DNA from: Streptomyces sp. WMMC500
GTDB lineage: Bacteria; Actinomycetota; Actinomycetes; Streptomycetales; Streptomycetaceae
DNA length: 64,000 bases
Direction of reading: 5' to 3'
Assembly (NCBI RefSeq): GCF_027497195.1
Contig: NZ_CP114905.1
Span: 124,001-188,000, forward strand
Shown in pieces: positions 50,514-59,936 of the stretch. Positions within the stretch are counted from its first letter, which is position 1. Every line of letters starts with the position of its first letter. Position numbers and translations under genes: made by a program. Under the pieces are notes generated by a model, which saw only the letters and a list, made by a program, of their open reading frames with translations, made no database searches and was not told the origin of the DNA.

Positions 50514-51146
50514 TCAGCGCCCCGGCGGCCGGTCCTCGTCGTCTTCCCGTATCACCTCGCCCTGGACGACCTTGCCGTCCGGGCGGTGGATACGCGCCTG
50601 CGTGTACGCCTGGCCCAGGTCCTGCCCGGCGGCCGACCGCTCGATCATCCGGGTCAGCCGCCGACGCACCAGCCCGCGCACCGGCGGCAGCAGCAGAAGC
50701 AGCCCCGCGGCGTCCGTGACCAGGCCCGGGACCATGATCAGCAGGCCGGCGAGCATCGTCAGCCCGTTACCCGAGCCGCGCCCGCGGTCCGCCTCCGGAT
50801 CCGGCGCGGCACCGCTCTGCTGCCGCTGCACCTGCTCGGCGAGCGACCGCCAGGCGCGCCTGCCCGCGCGCTTGATGACGACCGAGCCCAGGATCAGCCC
50901 GCCCACGAGCACCGCGAAGACGCCCAGGACGCCGATCTCGGAGCCGATCACGATCAGCAGCCACAGCTCCAGCAGCGCCCAGGCGGCGACGCCCAGGGGT
51001 GCCAGGGTGCGCGCGAGCGAGCGGCGGCGGCGCGGCCGCCGGCCGCGGCCCTCGCCGGGGCCTGCGCGGCGGCCGGAGCCCGGGCCCGCGCCCCGGTCGT
51101 CGGAGCCTGCCGGGTCCTCGTACGGCTGCGGAATGCGATCGCTCAT
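50514..51146 (-). CDS. fxsA: FxsA family membrane protein
   Basis: The 210-residue protein has an Arg-rich N-terminus, two membrane helices (LAPLGVAAWALLELWLLIVIGSEIGVLGVFAVLVGGLILGSVVI) and the FxsA signature GLTMLAGLLIMVPGLVTDAAGLLLLLPPVRGLVRRRL. FxsA was named for suppressing F-plasmid exclusion of phage T7; its cellular role is unclear. The gene is followed in the direction of transcription by the rbpA terminator and starts three bases from the ppm stop, so it is probably co-transcribed with ppm. Confidence 0.92.
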   Translation of the reverse strand: MSDRIPQPYEDPAGSDDRGAGPGSGRRAGPGEGRGRRPRRRRSLARTLAPLGVAAWALLELWLLIVIGSEIGVLGVFAVLVGGLILGSVVIKRAGRRAWRSLAEQVQRQQSGAAPDPEADRGRGSGNGLTMLAGLLIMVPGLVTDAAGLLLLLPPVRGLVRRRLTRMIERSAAGQDLGQAYTQARIHRPDGKVVQGEVIREDDEDRPPGR

Positions 51147-51149
51147 GAC

Positions 51150-51917
51150 TCAAGTGTGCCTGCGGCCGAGAATCCGCCCCAGCCGGGACCGTACGCCCCA
51201 GGCCGGTACCCGCCACGCCGCCTCGGCGAAGATGTCCTTGCTCATCTTGGAGTCGCCGCGCTCGCGTTCGACGAAGGTGATCGGGACCTCCACGACGTGG
51301 TAGCCGGCGTCGGCCACCCGCCGGGCCAGGTCCACCTGGAAGCAGTACCCCTGCGAGGCGATGTTCTCCAGCCCGATGCCCTCCAGCGTCTCCCGGCGGA
51401 ACGCGCGGTACCCCCCGGTGACATCCCGGATGCGCAGCCCGAGCCAGATCCGCGAGTACGCGCTGCCGCCGCGGGAGATGAACTCCCGGGACCTGGGCCA
51501 GTTGACGACCCGGCCGCCGGGCACCCACCGGGAGCCGAGCACCAGGTCGGCGCCCTTGAGCGCGGTGAGCAGCCGGGGCAGTTCCTCCGGCCGGTGCGAG
51601 CCGTCGGCGTCCATCTCGACCAGCACGCCGTAGTCCCGCTCAAGGCCCCAGCCGAAGCCGGCGAGGTAGGCGGCGCCCAGGCCCTCCTTGCCCGCCCGGT
51701 GCAGCACGTGGACGTGCGCGTCGTCGGCGCTCAGCTCGTCGGCGAGCTTCCCGGTGCCGTCCGGGCTGTTGTCGTCGACGACCAGGACGTCGGCGTCTGG
51801 CACCGCTTCCCGCACCCTGGAGACGATCGACTCGAGGTTCAGGGCCTCGTTGTACGTCGGGATGATCACCAGGATGCCGCCCAGCGGGCCGTAGCGCCCC
51901 TGAACCCCGTCTGTCAC
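51150..51917 (-). CDS. polyprenol monophosphomannose synthase (family 2 glycosyltransferase)
   Basis: The 255-residue protein is a GT2 enzyme of the dolichol/polyprenol phosphate mannose synthase group: VIIPTYNEALNLESIV, VVDDNSPDGTGKLADELS, the metal-binding MDADGSHRPEELP, GSRWVPGGRVVNWPRSREFISRGGSAYSR and GYRAFRRETL. It transfers mannose from GDP-mannose to polyprenol phosphate for protein O-mannosylation and lipoglycans, as Ppm of S. coelicolor does. There is no fused Lnt domain. GTG 51917 follows GGGACGGC. It heads the ppm-fxsA unit. Confidence 0.93.
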   Translation of the reverse strand: MTDGVQGRYGPLGGILVIIPTYNEALNLESIVSRVREAVPDADVLVVDDNSPDGTGKLADELSADDAHVHVLHRAGKEGLGAAYLAGFGWGLERDYGVLVEMDADGSHRPEELPRLLTALKGADLVLGSRWVPGGRVVNWPRSREFISRGGSAYSRIWLGLRIRDVTGGYRAFRRETLEGIGLENIASQGYCFQVDLARRVADAGYHVVEVPITFVERERGDSKMSKDIFAEAAWRVPAWGVRSRLGRILGRRHT

Positions 51918-52088
51918 TGCCGTCCCTTCCGCAATACCCGCTCTGGCCGTCCTCGCGCGCACACGGCCGCGCGGGACGGGACGCCCACCATAGCCAGAGT
52001 CCACTGCGGTCCGGCACCGAGGCGGTCCGCAACGGTACCCCGGGGACGGCGCACGGGGCTCCCCCGGGAAGGGAACGCGGGTGCTTCT

Positions 52089-52121
52089 CCGGGAAAGAGC
52101 CGGGAAGGAGCCGGGAAGGGA
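52089..52121. repeat. three tandem 11-bp repeats
   Basis: CCGGGAAAGAG, CCGGGAAGGAG and CCGGGAAGGGA follow each other without a gap. They are purine-rich on the plus strand. Function unknown. Confidence 0.7.
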
Positions 52122-52430
52122 AAGGGTGCGAAGGCCCGTGGAGCCGTGCCCGCCCGCCGGCCGTGCCGCTGCGGATCGGGCCCGGCGCCCTTCGGTCCGA
52201 CCTGGGACCCGCTGGCTGCGGATCGACCGAGGGCCGTTGTCTACTGAGCGTCCGGGCCCCACCCGGGGTCACACCAGCCCGACGGATGCCATCCTCCCTC
52301 GCCCCCGTGCCGGAGTCCTGGACCTGGCTGCCTGCGATGGGGCGCCGGTGCGGCACACCATCCGTGGCCCAGAGCGTTCCACGACTGCGCGGAGGTGATC
52401 CGGCCGGACGTCCTGTGGTGGACTCGGCCG

Positions 52431-52461
52431 AAACTACCCGCCGTTGCCCGTTGCGTGTCAA
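52431..52461 (-). promoter_or_regulatory. candidate HrdB-type promoter directed to ppm
   Basis: On the minus strand TTGACA (52461-52456) is followed after 19 bases by TAGTTT (52436-52431). The -35 is perfect, but the spacer is longer than the preferred 17-18. It lies about 510 bases upstream of ppm. Confidence 0.35.
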
Positions 52462-52569
52462 CAGCCGTGTCACCTGTGGCGTTTTGCCGAAGCGGCTGGT
52501 CAGTCCCGAAATCAGGCCGCGGTCCCGCGCCCGGGACGGCCTACTTTCGGCCGATCGAAGATCGTTAAC

Positions 52570-54258
52570 TCACCCGATCGGCCCCGCATGGACGGTGTTT
52601 CCGGCCACGACGGTACGCAGGCACACGGGCAGTTCGGCGCCGGGCGTGAGGTCGGGCAGACCCGGGGTGCCGGAGCGCGGGTCGGTCGACCAGTTCGCGA
52701 TGCGCTCGTCGGGCACCTGTACGACGAGGTCGCCGGCCGCCCAGACGGCGTAGTCGGCGGGCGCGCCGGGCACGAGCACGCCGGCGTCGTCGCGGCCGAC
52801 GGCCCGCCAGCCGCCGCGGGTGTGGGCGGTGAACGCGGCACGGGCCGAGATGCGGTGCTCCGGCGTGCGGTGGAAGGCGGCCGCCTGGACGGTCCGCCAG
52901 GGGTCGAGCTGGGTCACCGGGGCGTCGGAGCCGAGGGCGAGCGGCACGCCGGCGCGCAGGAGGGCCGCGTACGGGTTGAGGGTCCGCGCCCGCTCCGTCC
53001 CGAGCCGGCGCGCGTACATGCCCTCCTCGCCGCCCCAGGCGGCGTCGAACGCCGGCTGCACGGAGGCCGTGAGCGCCAGCTCCGCGAACCCGGCGACCGT
53101 CTGCGGGGTCAGCATCTCCGCGTGCTCCACGCGGTGCCGCAGCGCCCGTACGCGGTCCAGGCCGACCCGCTCCGCCGCGGCCCGCACGCCGTCGACCACG
53201 GCGGCGACGGCGGCGTCCCCGATGGCGTGGAAGCCCGCCTGGAGCCCCGCCTCGGTGCAGGCGGTGACGTGGGCGGCGACGGCCGCGGCGTCGAGGTAGC
53301 CGTTGCCGCGGTGCCCGGGGCGGTCGGCGTACGGCTGCGTCAGGTGGGCGGTGCGGGAGCCGAGGGAGCCGTCGGCGCAGAAGTCCCCGGCCGCCCCGAA
53401 AGCACCCAGTTCGCGAAGGCGCCGGGCGTCCTCGGGGCCGGCGACGGCCTCGCCCCAGTAGCCGGTCACCCGCGGCCCCGGCCGCTCGGCGGCCATCGCG
53501 AGGAGGGCGGCGAAGTCGTCCTCGCCGCTGATGTCGGGCCCGGCACACTCGTGGACGGAGCCGATGCCGACGGCCGCGGCCCGGTCGAGTGCGGCGCCCT
53601 GCGCGGCGGCGCGCTGCGCGGGCGACATGGCGGCGTACGCGGCGCGGCGTACGGCGTGGTGGGCGTCGCGGGTCAGGGGCTCACCGCCGGCGTAGCCGTC
53701 GCGGCCGGCGATGCCGGGCACCAGATCGAGCAGGGCGGTGGTGACGGCCGCGGAGTGCACGTCGACGCGGGTGAGGTAGAGCGGCCGGCCGCCGGTGGCC
53801 TCGTCCAGCTCGGCGCGGGTCGGGGGGCGCCCCTCGGGCCAGCCGGTCTCGTCGTACCCCTGGCCGATCAGCACCCGGTCCGCGGGGCGGGCCGCGGCGT
53901 GTGCGCGGATCCGGGCGAGGGCGTCGGCCAGCCCGGTGGCGCCGGACAGGTCGAGGCCGGTCAGCGCCAGGCCGGTGGCGGTCAGATGCACGTGCGCGTC
54001 GGTGAACGCGGGCGTGACGAGGGCGCCTTCGAGGTGGACGACCTCGTCGACGCCGCCGCCGTCGGCGAAGCCGTCGGCCGCGCCCTCGGAGCCCACCCAG
54101 GCGACCCGGTCGCCCTCGACGACCATGGCGGTGGCGAACGGGTCGGCGGGGCTGAGCACGGTGCCGCCGCGCAGCAGCACGGTGCGGCGCGCGGCACCCG
54201 CACGGTCCCGCGCGGCGGCGGGGTCGGCGGGGCGGACGGAGGGGCTCTCGGCGGTCAC
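52570..54258 (-). CDS. YtcJ-like metal-dependent amidohydrolase
   Basis: The 562-residue protein belongs to the amidohydrolase_3 (YtcJ/AepA-like) family: VLLRGGTVLSPADP, metal ligands in TDAHVHLTATGLAL, GQGYDETGWPEGRPPTRAELDEA, HAIGDAAVAAVVDG, RHRVEHAEML and SDAPVTQLDPWRTVQAA near the C-terminus, ending with ADYAVW. The family includes enzymes that hydrolyse N-substituted formamides, but most are uncharacterised. GTG 54258 starts the conserved region. The Lrp regulator gene lies 41 bases upstream on the same strand. Confidence 0.88.
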   Translation of the reverse strand: MTAESPSVRPADPAAARDRAGAARRTVLLRGGTVLSPADPFATAMVVEGDRVAWVGSEGAADGFADGGGVDEVVHLEGALVTPAFTDAHVHLTATGLALTGLDLSGATGLADALARIRAHAAARPADRVLIGQGYDETGWPEGRPPTRAELDEATGGRPLYLTRVDVHSAAVTTALLDLVPGIAGRDGYAGGEPLTRDAHHAVRRAAYAAMSPAQRAAAQGAALDRAAAVGIGSVHECAGPDISGEDDFAALLAMAAERPGPRVTGYWGEAVAGPEDARRLRELGAFGAAGDFCADGSLGSRTAHLTQPYADRPGHRGNGYLDAAAVAAHVTACTEAGLQAGFHAIGDAAVAAVVDGVRAAAERVGLDRVRALRHRVEHAEMLTPQTVAGFAELALTASVQPAFDAAWGGEEGMYARRLGTERARTLNPYAALLRAGVPLALGSDAPVTQLDPWRTVQAAAFHRTPEHRISARAAFTAHTRGGWRAVGRDDAGVLVPGAPADYAVWAAGDLVVQVPDERIANWSTDPRSGTPGLPDLTPGAELPVCLRTVVAGNTVHAGPIG

Positions 54259-54299
54259 GGCTGCGGTGCCTCGGATTCGGATCGGGGGGCGCCGCGCCG

Positions 54300-54740
54300 T
54301 CAGAAGCGCGGCGGCCTGGCTTCGTACGGTGTGGAGAGCACGACCGTCGTGCGGGTGGAGACACCGGCGAGGGAGCGGATGCGGGCGAGCAGGTCCTCCA
54401 GCTCCGCCGGGGCGGCTACGCGCACCTTGAGGATGTAGTTCTCCTCCCCCGCCACGCTGTGGCACGCCTCGATCTCGGGGACTTCGGCGAGCCGGTCGGC
54501 GATGTCGTCGGGGGCGCTGGGGTCGAAGGGCTTGACCGAGATGAACGCGGTCATCGGCAGTCCTATGGCCTCCGGGTCGACGATGGCACCGTAGCCGCGG
54601 ATCACGCCGCGCTGCTCCAGCCGCCGGACCCGCTGGTGCACGGCCGAGGTGGACAGGCCGGTGGCCTTGCCCAGATCCGTATAGCTCATGCGCCCGTCCC
54701 TGACGAGCAGCTCCACGATGTGCCTGTCCAACTCCTCCAC
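54300..54740 (-). CDS. Lrp/AsnC-family transcriptional regulator
   Basis: The 146-residue protein has the AsnC helix-turn-helix (LDRHIVELLVRDGRMSYTDLGKATGLSTSAVHQRVRRLEQRGVIRGYGAIVD) and a RAM ligand domain (MTAFISVKPFD...EACHSVAGEENYILKVRVAAPAELEDLLARI). It would bind an amino acid and form octamers. GTG 54740 is the start. It is upstream of the amidohydrolase on the same strand and probably co-transcribed, and divergent from the hypothetical gene at 54978. Confidence 0.93.
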   Translation of the reverse strand: MEELDRHIVELLVRDGRMSYTDLGKATGLSTSAVHQRVRRLEQRGVIRGYGAIVDPEAIGLPMTAFISVKPFDPSAPDDIADRLAEVPEIEACHSVAGEENYILKVRVAAPAELEDLLARIRSLAGVSTRTTVVLSTPYEARPPRF

Positions 54741-54977
54741 AACGCATCAACCTACTGCGTTTGCGGCGGTCAGGTACATCCGGGGCCGCTGGGGCGGCCG
54801 GGGAGGGCGCCGTCGGGGGCGCGTACGGCGCGCGGGGTGGTGTGTGACGAAGGCCACAGTTCATCCGGGAGCGAGGGCGACCCCGCGGACGATTATTCGG
54901 ATGACAGCGAGGGAAATCCTTGCTGTGGTCGAGACCACCACGTGACCGTCCAGGTGGCCAACCCGAGGGGGAGCAGC

Positions 54978-55370
54978 ATGCGCCGTTCCGAGCATGTCGA
55001 GCTCGTCGAGCCTGATGCCGTCGACGACGAGGAGGACGGCGGTTACGCCGAGACCTCGCTGATCTTCCGGGTGCTCTGCCCGGACTGCGTCCAGCCCATC
55101 GCGCTGCTGGAGGGCGAGGACGTGCTCCCCGAGCACGCCCGCGTCACGCCCGCGAACCCGTTCGGCCTGACCGTGTGCACCGGCTCCGGCAGCCCGCTGT
55201 CGGCCGCGGTGCCGCAGGACGCGCGTCTGGACGCGCGCGCCGAGGACCCGGCGGCCCTGCTCACGCTGCCCGAGGGCCTCGACTGGCGCCGCCAGCCCTT
55301 CTCGCACGTCGGCGGCCCGGGGAACGAGCCGGCGCGGCGGCGGCTGCCGGGGATGCGCCGGCGCGGGTAA
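54978..55370 (+). CDS. hypothetical actinobacterial protein
   Basis: The 130-residue protein is acidic at its N-terminus (EHVELVEPDAVDDEEDGGYAE) with one Cys-x-x-Cys (LCPDCVQPIALLEGED) and an Arg-rich C-terminal tail (ARRRLPGMRRRG). I do not recognise a family. ATG 54978 follows GGGGGAG. The 237 bases before it hold the divergent promoter with the Lrp gene. Confidence 0.6.
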   Translation: MRRSEHVELVEPDAVDDEEDGGYAETSLIFRVLCPDCVQPIALLEGEDVLPEHARVTPANPFGLTVCTGSGSPLSAAVPQDARLDARAEDPAALLTLPEGLDWRRQPFSHVGGPGNEPARRRLPGMRRRG

Positions 55371-55445
55371 CGCCCCCGCCCGGTCCCGCGGCACCCGCCC
55401 GCGTCCCGGTCCCGCCCCGCGCCCGCGACGCCGTACGAACCGGGC

Positions 55446-56624
<1,179 letters not shown>

Positions 56625-56852
56625 GCGGTGCACTCCTCTTCGCCGGGCGCGCGTACGGCGCTGTCGACAGCGGCGCCGCCCGGGATGGGGCGGCTCCGCC
56701 CGTTGTGTTACTGCAGCCCGATGCTGCCCCGCCGGGTTACGGCGGGCCGGCATGTCCGGCTGCGGTGAAGGGGAGTATGCCCGATCGGCGGTACGCCGAG
56801 ACAAACGGGGTGCGCACCGATCCGGCCAGTTCGCGGGGCGGGTTCCGGGATG

Positions 56853-57506
56853 TCAGGGGCCGGGGGAACCGCCCGGGGGCGCCAGCCCGGCGAGCAGCTC
56901 GTCGTAGCCGGCCTTGACGCGGGCGACGCTCATGCCGCCGACGCGGCGCTGGTAGCCGTAGAGGTTGGCGGCCAGCGGCGCGAGCAGGGCGTCGGCGAGC
57001 CAGCGCACGTCGGCCTCCGGCCGGATCCGGCCGAGGAGCAGCGCGAGATGCTGCTGGTACAGCTCGTACGAGCCCTCGGCGAACCGGGCGTCGGCGGAGT
57101 CCATCTCGGCCACGAGCAGCAGCCCGAGCTGGTCCTCGGTGCGGTCGACCAGGGCGTGCAGGAAGGCGCGGATGCGCTCCGGCGCGCCGGCGCCCGGTCC
57201 GAGCGGCGGCGGGCCTTTCAGGAACGCCGTCTGGAACTGCACCTCGCGGTCGTCGATGACCGCGTACGCGAGTCCCGCGCGGTCGCCGAAGCGGCGGTAG
57301 ACGGTGCCGACGCCGACCCCCGCGGTCTTGGCCACCTCGTCCATGGACAGCGCCTCGGGACCCCGCTCGGCGACCATCGCGGCCGCGGCGGCGAGGATCC
57401 TGCGGCGGTTCTGCGCGGCGTCCGCGCGCTCCGCCGGCGGGCCGCCGATCACGGGCAGCTCGGTGCGGGCCGGGCGTGGCCGGCCGGTCGCCTCGTCGTG
57501 TGTCAC
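56853..57506 (-). CDS. TetR-family repressor of the SDR/SMR cassette
   Basis: The 217-residue protein has a TetR helix-turn-helix (NRRRILAAAAAMVAERGPEALSMDEVAKTAGVGVGTVYRRFGDRAGLAYAVID) and an all-helical ligand domain. GTG 57506 is the start. Three copies of a GAGAGTTCTC-type element lie between it and the divergent SDR gene, making it the likely regulator of both directions. The ligand is unknown. Confidence 0.9.
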   Translation of the reverse strand: MTHDEATGRPRPARTELPVIGGPPAERADAAQNRRRILAAAAAMVAERGPEALSMDEVAKTAGVGVGTVYRRFGDRAGLAYAVIDDREVQFQTAFLKGPPPLGPGAGAPERIRAFLHALVDRTEDQLGLLLVAEMDSADARFAEGSYELYQQHLALLLGRIRPEADVRWLADALLAPLAANLYGYQRRVGGMSVARVKAGYDELLAGLAPPGGSPGP

Positions 57507-57538
57507 CCGCGCTCCTTCCCGTCCGGAGGATAGCGAAG

Positions 57539-57619
57539 GGGAGAGTTCTCCGGTTCCCGCTGGCCATCCGGAGAGTTCTCCGGTTACTCTTCGAAGAGGT
57601 CAACCGGAGAGCTCTCCGG
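57539..57619. promoter_or_regulatory. triple operator array with central palindrome
   Basis: Three related dyads occur: GGGAGAGTTCTCCGG (57539-57553), CCGGAGAGTTCTCCGG (57568-57583) and the perfect palindrome CCGGAGAGCTCTCCGG (57604-57619). Centres are 30 and 36 bases apart. Between the second and third lies another perfect palindrome, CTCTTCGAAGAG (57587-57598). The array fills the divergent TetR/SDR promoter region. Confidence 0.85.
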
Positions 57620-57637
57620 ATGTTGAAGGGAGCAGTC

Positions 57638-58378
57638 ATGACATCGCTTGCGGGCCGGACGGCCCTGGTCACCGGCGGCAGCCGCGGCATCGGCGCCGCG
57701 ATCGTGCGGCGGCTCGCCGAGGAGGGTGCCGACGTGGCGATGACGTACCACCGCTCGCCCGAACGGGCGGCGGAGGTGATACGCGCCGTGGAGAAGGCCG
57801 GCCGGCGGGGCCTGGCCATCCCGGCCGACGCCGCCGACCCCGACGCCGTCGTCGCCGCGGTGGACCGCGCCGCGGAAGAGCTGGGCCGGCTGGACATCCT
57901 GGTGAACAACGCGGGCATCGCACCGTACGGGCCGCTGGCCGAGGTGCGCCGGGAGGACGTGGACGCGGCGCTCGCCATCCACGTCCGCGCTACCTTCCTC
58001 GCCTCCCAGGCCGCCGCCCGGCACCTCGGCCCCGGCGGGCGGATCATCAGCATCGGCAGCAGCTTCGCCGAGCGCGTGCCGATACCGGGCTGGACGCTCT
58101 ACGCCGCCAGCAAGTCCGCGCTGACCGGCCTCACCCGCGGGCTCGCCCGCGACCTGGGCCCGCGGGGCGTCTGCGTCACCGTCGTCCACCCCGGCGACAC
58201 CGACACGGAGATGAACCCCGCCGACTCGCCCGACGCCGACGCCGCCCGCGCCATCAGCGCGCTGGGCCGCTACGGCCGGCCCGAGGACGTCGCCGCCACC
58301 GTGGCCCACCTCGCCGGTCCCGGCGGCGCGCAGATCACCGGGGCGGCGATCGCCGTCGACGGCGGCTTCGCCGCGTAG
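57638..58378 (+). CDS. short-chain dehydrogenase/reductase (FabG-like)
   Basis: The 246-residue classical SDR has TGGSRGIG (12-19), NNAG (90-93) and the catalytic triad Ser141, Tyr155 and Lys159 ([16 protein letters not shown]), with the closing VDGGFAA. It would reduce a keto or quinone substrate with NADPH. ATG 57638 follows GGGAGC at the end of the operator region; longer readings would run through the operators. It is followed by an SMR efflux gene 64 bases on. Confidence 0.93.
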   Translation: MTSLAGRTALVTGGSRGIGAAIVRRLAEEGADVAMTYHRSPERAAEVIRAVEKAGRRGLAIPADAADPDAVVAAVDRAAEELGRLDILVNNAGIAPYGPLAEVRREDVDAALAIHVRATFLASQAAARHLGPGGRIISIGSSFAERVPIPGWTLYAASKSALTGLTRGLARDLGPRGVCVTVVHPGDTDTEMNPADSPDADAARAISALGRYGRPEDVAATVAHLAGPGGAQITGAAIAVDGGFAA

Positions 58379-58442
58379 CGGGTCCGCCCGCGGCGCCGCG
58401 CGCCCGCCCTCGTACCGCCGAACGACCGACCCGGGAGACACC

Positions 58443-58760
58443 GTGCCCTGGATATTCCTGCTGATCGCCGCGGGCCTCGAACTCGTCTGGGCCACCGCCC
58501 TGAAGCACTCCGACGGCCTCACCCGCCTCTGGCCCACGACGATCGGGCTGGTGATGGCCATGGTGAGCGTCGTCGTGCTGACGATGGCGCTGCGCAGCCT
58601 GCCCGTGGGCACGGCGTACGCCGTCTGGGTCGGGCTGGGCTCGCTGGGGGTGGCCGCCGTGGGCATCCTCGCGATGGGCGAGAGCGCGTCGCCGGCGCGG
58701 CTGGCGTGCCTGGGGCTGATCCTCGCGGGCGTCATCGGCCTGAAGTTCGTCGAGGGCTGA
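58443..58760 (+). CDS. SMR-family exporter, SugE/Gdx type
   Basis: The 105-residue protein has four membrane helices and the SMR glutamate in helix 1 ([15 protein letters not shown], Glu13). The [13 protein letters not shown] segment, the [17 protein letters not shown] motif and the ending GVIGLKF match SugE/Gdx proteins, which export guanidinium, rather than EmrE drug pumps. GTG 58443 is the start. It forms an operon with the SDR, probably under the divergent TetR. Confidence 0.9.
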   Translation: MPWIFLLIAAGLELVWATALKHSDGLTRLWPTTIGLVMAMVSVVVLTMALRSLPVGTAYAVWVGLGSLGVAAVGILAMGESASPARLACLGLILAGVIGLKFVEG

Positions 58761-58815
58761 GCAAGGCCCCGGGCGCGCGGCGGAACCCCGTGGGTGCGCC
58801 GGGAGTTGGCCCGGC

Positions 58816-59151
58816 ATGGGTAACGTCGTGCCGTATCTGGTCGTGTTCGGCTGCCTCGCCGCGGTGATGGGCTTCTTCACCTGGCTCAAGGATGTCGTAC
58901 GCCGCCGCGGGCTCGCCGGCTCGGCCGTGCAGGGTGCGCTGGCCGCGTGCGAGGAGGCGATACGCATCACCTCGCACGACTCGTATCACGAGGTGCGCGC
59001 GGCGGCGGACCGCCAGGCGCCGGTCGCGGCCCCCGGCGACCCGTTCCGGCCGGGCGGCGCCGTGGGCGGGCCGCGGCGGTCGACGGCCGGGCTGCCGAAG
59101 CGACGCCGGGGCGGGCTGCGGCGCCGGTTCCGGTTCCTGTTCCGGCGATAG
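58816..59151 (+). CDS. small hypothetical membrane protein
   Basis: The 111-residue protein has one N-terminal membrane helix (VPYLVVFGCLAAVMGFFTWL), a helical segment (LAGSAVQGALAACEEAIRITSHDSYHEVRAAAD) and an Arg-rich C-terminus ending FRFLFRR. I do not recognise a family. ATG 58816 is used. It lies 55 bases after the SMR gene and may be the end of that operon or separate. Confidence 0.6.
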   Translation: MGNVVPYLVVFGCLAAVMGFFTWLKDVVRRRGLAGSAVQGALAACEEAIRITSHDSYHEVRAAADRQAPVAAPGDPFRPGGAVGGPRRSTAGLPKRRRGGLRRRFRFLFRR

Positions 59152-59233
59152 GCCGATGGGGACCTCCGGACCACGCGCCAGGGCACGGGAAACCGGCGTG
59201 CGGCCGGGGGCCGCGGTCGTCTACGTTCTGAGC

Positions 59234-59851
59234 GTGACCCCGTCCGTGCCCGAATCCGCTGCGTCCGCGGCCGCCCGCGCCTCCGGCCCTGAGCCGCGCT
59301 TCCGCGCCGCGGAGGCGGCCGACGCGCCGGCCGTCGCCGCGCTGCACGCGGCCAGTTGGCGCCGCCACTACCGGGGCGCCTACGCCGACGCCTTCCTCGA
59401 CGGCGACGTCGTCGCCGACCGCGAGACCGTCTGGGCCGCGCGCCTCGCGGGCGGGCGGGGTGAACACGGGGAGAGCGGGCGGCTGACGTACGTCTGCGAG
59501 GCCGACGGTGCGGTCGTGGGGTTCGTGCACGCCGTCCTGGACGAGCACCCCCGCTGGGGCGCGCTGGTGGACAACCTGCACGTCGCGCACGGCAGTCAGC
59601 GGCGCGGCATCGGCGCCCGGCTGATGCGGCTTGCCGCCCAAGGCGTCGCCGGGGCCGCGCCGGGGTCGGGGCTGCACCTGTGGGTGCTGGAGCAGAACGC
59701 GCGTGCGCAGTCCTTCTACGCCGCGCTCGGCGGTACCCGGACGGAGCGCGCCCTCGTCCCGCCGCCCGGTGGCGACCCTTCCCGGCTCGCCGGCTCCCCG
59801 GCCTGCCTGCGCTACGTCTGGCCGGCCGGCGCCGCGCTGTTCCGCGGCTGA
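59234..59851 (+). CDS. GNAT-family N-acetyltransferase
   Basis: The 205-residue protein has the GNAT fold: VAALHAASWRRHYRGAYADAFLDG, GFVHAVLDEHPRWGALVDNLHVAHGSQRRGIGARLMRLAAQ with the acetyl-CoA loop QRRGIG, and LWVLEQNARAQSFYAALGG. It transfers an acetyl group from CoA to an unknown amine. GTG 59234 is preferred; ATG 59157 would add an unconserved extension. Confidence 0.85.
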   Translation: MTPSVPESAASAAARASGPEPRFRAAEAADAPAVAALHAASWRRHYRGAYADAFLDGDVVADRETVWAARLAGGRGEHGESGRLTYVCEADGAVVGFVHAVLDEHPRWGALVDNLHVAHGSQRRGIGARLMRLAAQGVAGAAPGSGLHLWVLEQNARAQSFYAALGGTRTERALVPPPGGDPSRLAGSPACLRYVWPAGAALFRG

Positions 59852-59887
59852 CCTGCCCGAGGGGGGCGGCCGGGCCCGTACGCGGCG

Positions 59888-59916
59888 GGACCCGCCCCCT
59901 TGCGGCGGGCGGGTCC
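59888..59916. terminator. hairpin between convergent GNAT and C39-like genes
   Basis: GGACCCGCCC (59888-59897) pairs with GGGCGGGTCC (59907-59916) over a nine-base loop. It lies between two converging genes and would serve both. Confidence 0.7.
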
Positions 59917-59936
59917 TCGAGCGGCGTGCCGGTGCG

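Larger units (their letters stand above)
51918..52569. other. 652-base gene-free region upstream of ppm
   Basis: No reading frame here looks like a gene. It contains three tandem 11-base repeats (52089-52121), a leftward promoter-like pair near 52431-52461 and a short hairpin (52522-52537: GTCCCG with CGGGAC) that may end the amidohydrolase transcript. It would be a long 5' leader if ppm is transcribed from the distal promoter. Confidence 0.5.

Noticed and set aside
52089..52121. CRISPR-like array
   Set aside because: The three 11-base units are contiguous without spacers and no cas gene is present; they are a simple tandem repeat.
52163..52753. Plus-strand open frame of 196 codons in the ppm upstream region
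   Set aside because: It has random-looking composition and ends inside the antisense amidohydrolase gene, with no ribosome-binding site.
58379..58442. Guanidine riboswitch (ykkC or mini-ykkC) before the Gdx-like gene
   Set aside because: The gap is only 64 bases and does not show paired ACGR-loop hairpins or a ykkC-like fold.
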